A DNA stretch of 6,742 nt from Planctomycetota bacterium. Lineage in GTDB: Bacteria; Planctomycetota; Phycisphaerae; FEN-1346. Each line of letters begins with the position of its first letter. Within the stretch, counting starts at the first letter, position 1. Of the stretch, positions 4,241-6,742 are shown one piece after another. Under the pieces are notes generated by a model. The model was given only the letters and a program-made list of their open reading frames with translations. It made no database searches and had not been told where the DNA came from. Both the position numbers and the translations under genes were made by a program. Location of the stretch: the NCBI GenBank assembly GCA_026386995.1, contig JAPLMO010000208.1, positions 1 to 6,742 of the forward strand. Reading direction: 5' to 3'.

Positions 4241-5548
4241 CTAATTCGCCATCGCCGCCAGCGGTTCGTCGGCCGAGCGGGCGACCAGGAAGGCCGGGAT
4301 CGCGGCTTCCACCACGTCGGGGTCGAACAGCGATCCGCTCCCCTTGACGAGGATGTCGATGGCCAGAGTCAATTCGCGGGCGTCGCGGTACGGCCTGCGG
4401 CTGGTGAGGGCGTCGAACGTGTCGCAGACCGCCAGGATGCGCGCCTCGATGGGAATCGCGCGGCCGGCCAGGCCGTGCGGGTAGCCGGAACCGTCGAATG
4501 CCTCGCCGTGCGAGGCTGCCACCTTGGCGACCTCTTCCAGGCCGCGGATGGCGCCGATGAACCGCTCGGTGGCCGAGGCGTGGCGGCGGACCTCGGCCAG
4601 TTCATCCGGCGTGAGAGGCCCGGCCTTGTCGAGGATCGCCTTCGGCACAGTGACCATGCCCGTGTCATGCACGAGACCGGCCCATTTTACCGTCGTGGCC
4701 ACGTCCCTGCCCAGGCGCATCGCCATCGTAACGAGGACGGCCAGGCTGGCCACGCGGCGGCTGTGGCCGATCTTGTCGGCCGGGTGGGCGTCGGTCACGT
4801 GGGCGAAGAGTTCCAGAAGGTTCGTCACCTGGCCCTCGGTCGTGACGAGGTCGTCGGCGGCCAGCCGGTGAACGATGCTCGAGACGAGGAACCGGACGTC
4901 GTCGGTCGCAAGGAGTTGCGCGTAGAACCCGGGTTCGCCCAGCGTCTCGACCCCCGCGTCGGCCACCGGCGTGCCGACCTGGGTGGTGGTGCGCCGGCGC
5001 ACGGCGTCCAGGAGCGGGATCAGTTCCGGCGACCCCTGTTCCCTCAGGACCACGTCGCAGATGTTGGCGAAGTGCAGCACCTGGGCGCCCGTGCCGATCT
5101 CGTCGCCGGCCTTGCCGCGCGGGTACCCGTGGCCGTCGATGCGTTCGTGGTGGTCCATGATGAGTTCGGCCACGGTCACGAGTTCGGGTACCTGGGCCAC
5201 GAGTTGGGCGCCGACGAGCGGATGGCTCCTCAGGAGCGGCTGGTTGGCCTGCTGGTCCGGGCTGAACCAGCGGTCCGGGTCGCGCGCCTCGCCCATCAGG
5301 CCGATGTCGTGCAGCAGGCCCGCGTAAAAGACGTCCAGGCGGTCCACGCCCCTGAGGTGCGAGGCCGTCCGGGCGGCAATGGCGGCGACGCGGGCGTGAT
5401 GCGGCACGTCATCGGTGGCGGCGTAATCGAGGAGGCTTGCCAGGGCGGCCAGGATGTCGCCGCGCCACAGAGGGGAGCGAACCGAGACGCTGCCAGGCGG
5501 AGTCCGCATGCCGGCGGAAGTAAGCCCACCCGTTGAGAGCATCTCCAT
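4241..5548 (-). CDS. Tandem HD-GYP domain protein (putative cyclic-di-GMP phosphodiesterase)
   Basis: This 435-aa protein carries two HD-GYP units and no visible sensor, receiver or membrane segment, so it is probably cytosolic. HD-GYP enzymes hydrolyse cyclic-di-GMP with a bound metal centre. Unit 1 shows HH at 50-51, LLHDIG at 78-83 and a complete HHERIDGHGYP at 133-143, but its C-terminal half is shortened and lacks the usual DALTSxRPYR. Unit 2 shows H262, VHDTG at 293-297, H323, HGEAFDGSGYP at 347-357 and a full ILAVCDTFDALTSRRPYR tail (371-388), ending with the family's GSGxxFDP. In unit 2 the second His of the HHE motif is Gly (348), a loss in the metal site. The start is the ATG at 5548, with AGGA at 5556-5559 and spacing 7. 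An in-frame ATG at 5974 would extend the protein by 142 residues through a palindrome and is rejected. Confidence 0.93.
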   Translation of the reverse strand: MEMLSTGGLTSAGMRTPPGSVSVRSPLWRGDILAALASLLDYAATDDVPHHARVAAIAARTASHLRGVDRLDVFYAGLLHDIGLMGEARDPDRWFSPDQQANQPLLRSHPLVGAQLVAQVPELVTVAELIMDHHERIDGHGYPRGKAGDEIGTGAQVLHFANICDVVLREQGSPELIPLLDAVRRRTTTQVGTPVADAGVETLGEPGFYAQLLATDDVRFLVSSIVHRLAADDLVTTEGQVTNLLELFAHVTDAHPADKIGHSRRVASLAVLVTMAMRLGRDVATTVKWAGLVHDTGMVTVPKAILDKAGPLTPDELAEVRRHASATERFIGAIRGLEEVAKVAASHGEAFDGSGYPHGLAGRAIPIEARILAVCDTFDALTSRRPYRDARELTLAIDILVKGSGSLFDPDVVEAAIPAFLVARSADEPLAAMAN

Positions 5549-5698
5549 GACGTGTTCCTGTCTCTGTCGTGGCGAGCCCTGTAGGGAGGGTCGACCGATT
5601 GGCCTGAGCGCAGCACAATCTACATCCTGTATCGGCAACCTGCGCGCGGGGCATAAGGGATTCCGGGGCAGGAAGCCGGGGTGGGGTGGCGGGGGTAC

Positions 5699-5808
5699 TG
5701 CGTCAGCGGGCGTGGCACGGCTGGCTTGTCCAGCCGTGGCGAAGATTCGCGACGCTCCCCACGGCTGGACAAGCCAGCCGTGCCACATCAGCCACCGAGA
5801 CTGACGCA
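5699..5808. repeat. Nested palindromic element with TGCGTCAG / CTGACGCA termini
   Basis: Outer 8-bp inverted ends (5699-5706 and 5801-5808) frame a perfect 27-bp inverted repeat (5713-5739 and 5759-5785) with a 19-nt centre. Each 27-nt arm is itself a hairpin: CACGGCTGG pairs with CCAGCCGTG around 5-nt loops (5716-5738 and 5760-5782). The outer ends match those of the palindrome at 1656-1721. The element lies between divergent genes, upstream of the lpd promoter. Confidence 0.88.
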
Positions 5809-5831
5809 CTACTGGCGGGGGCCTTTTGAAA

Positions 5832-5860
5832 TTGACTCGCGCCGCAGCCACCGTTACGAT
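5832..5860 (+). promoter_or_regulatory. Candidate sigma70 promoter of lpd
   Basis: TTGACT (5832-5837, 5 of 6) and TACGAT (5855-5860, 4 of 6) are 17 nt apart. This is the best promoter match in the window. Transcription would begin near 5867, leaving a leader of about 110 nt. Confidence 0.6.
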
Positions 5861-5875
5861 ACGCCGCACGACAAA

Positions 5876-5951
5876 AGCGGGAACGGGGGACAGGAAAAGC
5901 GAAACGCGGTTGCGAATGGGCTGTTCCGGTTCCCGGTTCCCAGTTCCCGCT
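5876..5951. repeat. Inverted repeat and GTTCC heptamers in the lpd leader
   Basis: 5876-5894 and 5933-5951 are complementary at 16 of 19 positions, with AGCGGGAAC / GTTCCCGCT perfect. The right side also contains three head-to-tail heptamers of the form C(G/A)GTTCC (5927-5947). The stem would end 25 nt before the lpd start codon; a regulatory role is possible but unproven. Confidence 0.6.
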
Positions 5952-5976
5952 GTTAAGCAGTCGAAAGGAGTCAACC

Positions 5977-6742
5977 GTGCTCACCTATGACGTGGCGGTG
6001 CTCGGCGGAGGGCCGGGCGGCTATGTGGCCGCCATACGGGCCGCTCAGCGCGGCGCGAAGACCTGCTGCATCGAGTCCGGCAAGATAGGCGGCGTGTGCC
6101 TGAACGTCGGCTGCATCCCGACCAAGGCCATGCTCCACGCCAGCGAGGTCTTCACCCACATCGGCCGGGCCGAGGAATACGGGTTCGCCGGCGGCAAGAA
6201 GCCCACCGTTGACGGCGCCGCCTACATGAAGCGCGTGGCGGGCGTGGTCGATGGAATCTGTAAGAGCGTCGAGAAACTCGTCAAGGCTCGCAAGGTCGAC
6301 ATCATCCGCGGGCGCGGCGTTCTCACCGCCCGCGACATTATCGAAGTCACCGGTCCCGACGGCAAGCAGCAGGTCAAGGCGAAGTCGATCATCCTTGCGA
6401 CCGGGTCGCGCCCGGCCAAGCCGGGGTTTTTCCCGTTCGATTCCGGCCGCGTGTGGACGACCGACGAGGCGACCACCGCGCAGTCGCTCCCCGAGAGCAT
6501 CCTGATCGTGGGCGGCGGGGTCATCGGCTGCGAGTTCGCCACGGTCTACTCCGAACTCGGCATTCCGACGACCGTGGTCGAGATGCTCGACCGCCTCGTG
6601 GCGAATGTGGACGAAGATGTTGCGAAGGCGATCAACAAGAGTCTACAGAAGAGAGGCGTCAGGGTCCGCACGAAGGCGAAGATCGTCGGCATGAAGGCCG
6701 GCAAGAGCGGCATCGTGGCCGAACTCGAAGGCGGCGAGAAGA
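5977..6742 (+). CDS. lpdA: Dihydrolipoyl dehydrogenase (E3), N-terminal 255 codons
   Basis: This flavoprotein reoxidises dihydrolipoyl groups of pyruvate, 2-oxoglutarate or branched-chain 2-oxoacid dehydrogenases or of the glycine cleavage system, using NAD. The FAD-binding GGGPGGY spans residues 10-16 and begins within a few residues of the start, so there is no N-terminal lipoyl domain. The redox-active disulphide is C41/C46 in GGVCLNVGCIPTK, with the family spacing. ATGSRP (141-146) closes the FAD domain. The NAD-binding GGGVIGCEFA (179-188) is followed by a Glu at 202, where the NAD ribose is bound. The C-terminal half, with the catalytic His-Glu pair, lies beyond the window. The start is GTG, supported by AAGGAG (5965-5970), 6 nt upstream. 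No E1 or E2 gene is visible, so its partner complex is unknown. Confidence 0.96.
   Translation, partial: MLTYDVAVLGGGPGGYVAAIRAAQRGAKTCCIESGKIGGVCLNVGCIPTKAMLHASEVFTHIGRAEEYGFAGGKKPTVDGAAYMKRVAGVVDGICKSVEKLVKARKVDIIRGRGVLTARDIIEVTGPDGKQQVKAKSIILATGSRPAKPGFFPFDSGRVWTTDEATTAQSLPESILIVGGGVIGCEFATVYSELGIPTTVVEMLDRLVANVDEDVAKAINKSLQKRGVRVRTKAKIVGMKAGKSGIVAELEGGEK

Larger units (their letters stand above)
5549..5976. other. Divergent intergenic gap of about 430 bp
   Basis: The gap separates the divergent HD-GYP and lpd genes. 5549-5698 holds only the HD-GYP ribosome site and no clear promoter hexamers. 5699-5808 is a palindromic element, and 5832-5976 holds the lpd promoter, an inverted repeat and the lpd ribosome site. 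Confidence 0.7.

Noticed and set aside
4238..5536. 432-codon plus-strand open frame opposite the HD-GYP gene
   Set aside because: It is the antisense shadow of a gene with clear HD-GYP motifs, and its composition is typical of GC-rich reverse frames.
5549..5974. N-terminal extension of the HD-GYP protein by 142 residues
   Set aside because: The extension reads through the palindrome at 5713-5785 and overlaps the lpd promoter, lacks domain character, and a good ribosome site precedes the ATG at 5548.
1..6742. tRNA, rRNA, phage or complete insertion-sequence genes
   Set aside because: No cloverleaf with TTC-type loop, rRNA core sequence, transposase or integrase motif was seen on either strand.

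Overview
The window is GC-rich bacterial chromosome with six supported genes and unusually repeat-rich gaps. Gene content (homoserine dehydrogenase joined to an ApgM-type phosphoglycerate mutase, a tandem HD-GYP protein, dihydrolipoyl dehydrogenase) and gaps full of GCCCC/GGGGC-type hairpins suggest a planctomycete-like lineage, possibly Phycisphaerae. This placement is inference from style and gene order, not from a marker gene.

Layout. 1-1562, minus strand: homoserine dehydrogenase (hom, with ACT domain) overlaps by 4 nt the start of a partial apgM-family gene that runs off the left edge, probably a threonine-pathway operon. 1563-2206: a 28-bp-arm palindrome, then two mirrored GTAG-plus-hairpin modules laid out like a REP/REPIN (BIME) pair. 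2207-2494, minus: a small unrecognised protein with its own plausible promoter. 2495-3434: about a dozen short hairpins in roughly 520 bp, then a 12-bp tandem duplication and a promoter-like site. 3435-3833, plus: a small exported Lys/Ala-rich protein. 3834-4240: a 96-bp nested palindrome and a 29-bp-arm palindrome abutting the next stop codon. 4241-5548, minus: a 435-aa tandem HD-GYP protein (cyclic-di-GMP phosphodiesterase family). 5549-5976: another nested palindrome, a good sigma70-like promoter and GTTCC heptamers. 5977-6742, plus: the N-terminal 255 codons of dihydrolipoyl dehydrogenase, cut by the window edge.

How it works together. The genes cover separate housekeeping tasks: aspartate-family amino acids, the E3 component of 2-oxoacid dehydrogenases, second-messenger turnover and an envelope or secreted protein. 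They do not form one system. The most interesting signal is in the gaps. Several sequence families unrelated to each other share one architecture: a self-complementary arm paired with an inverted copy of itself. Some copies show compensatory base changes that keep the hairpin. This suggests several families of small non-autonomous hairpin elements, of the kind mobilised by REP-associated transposases (RAYT), although no transposase is encoded here.
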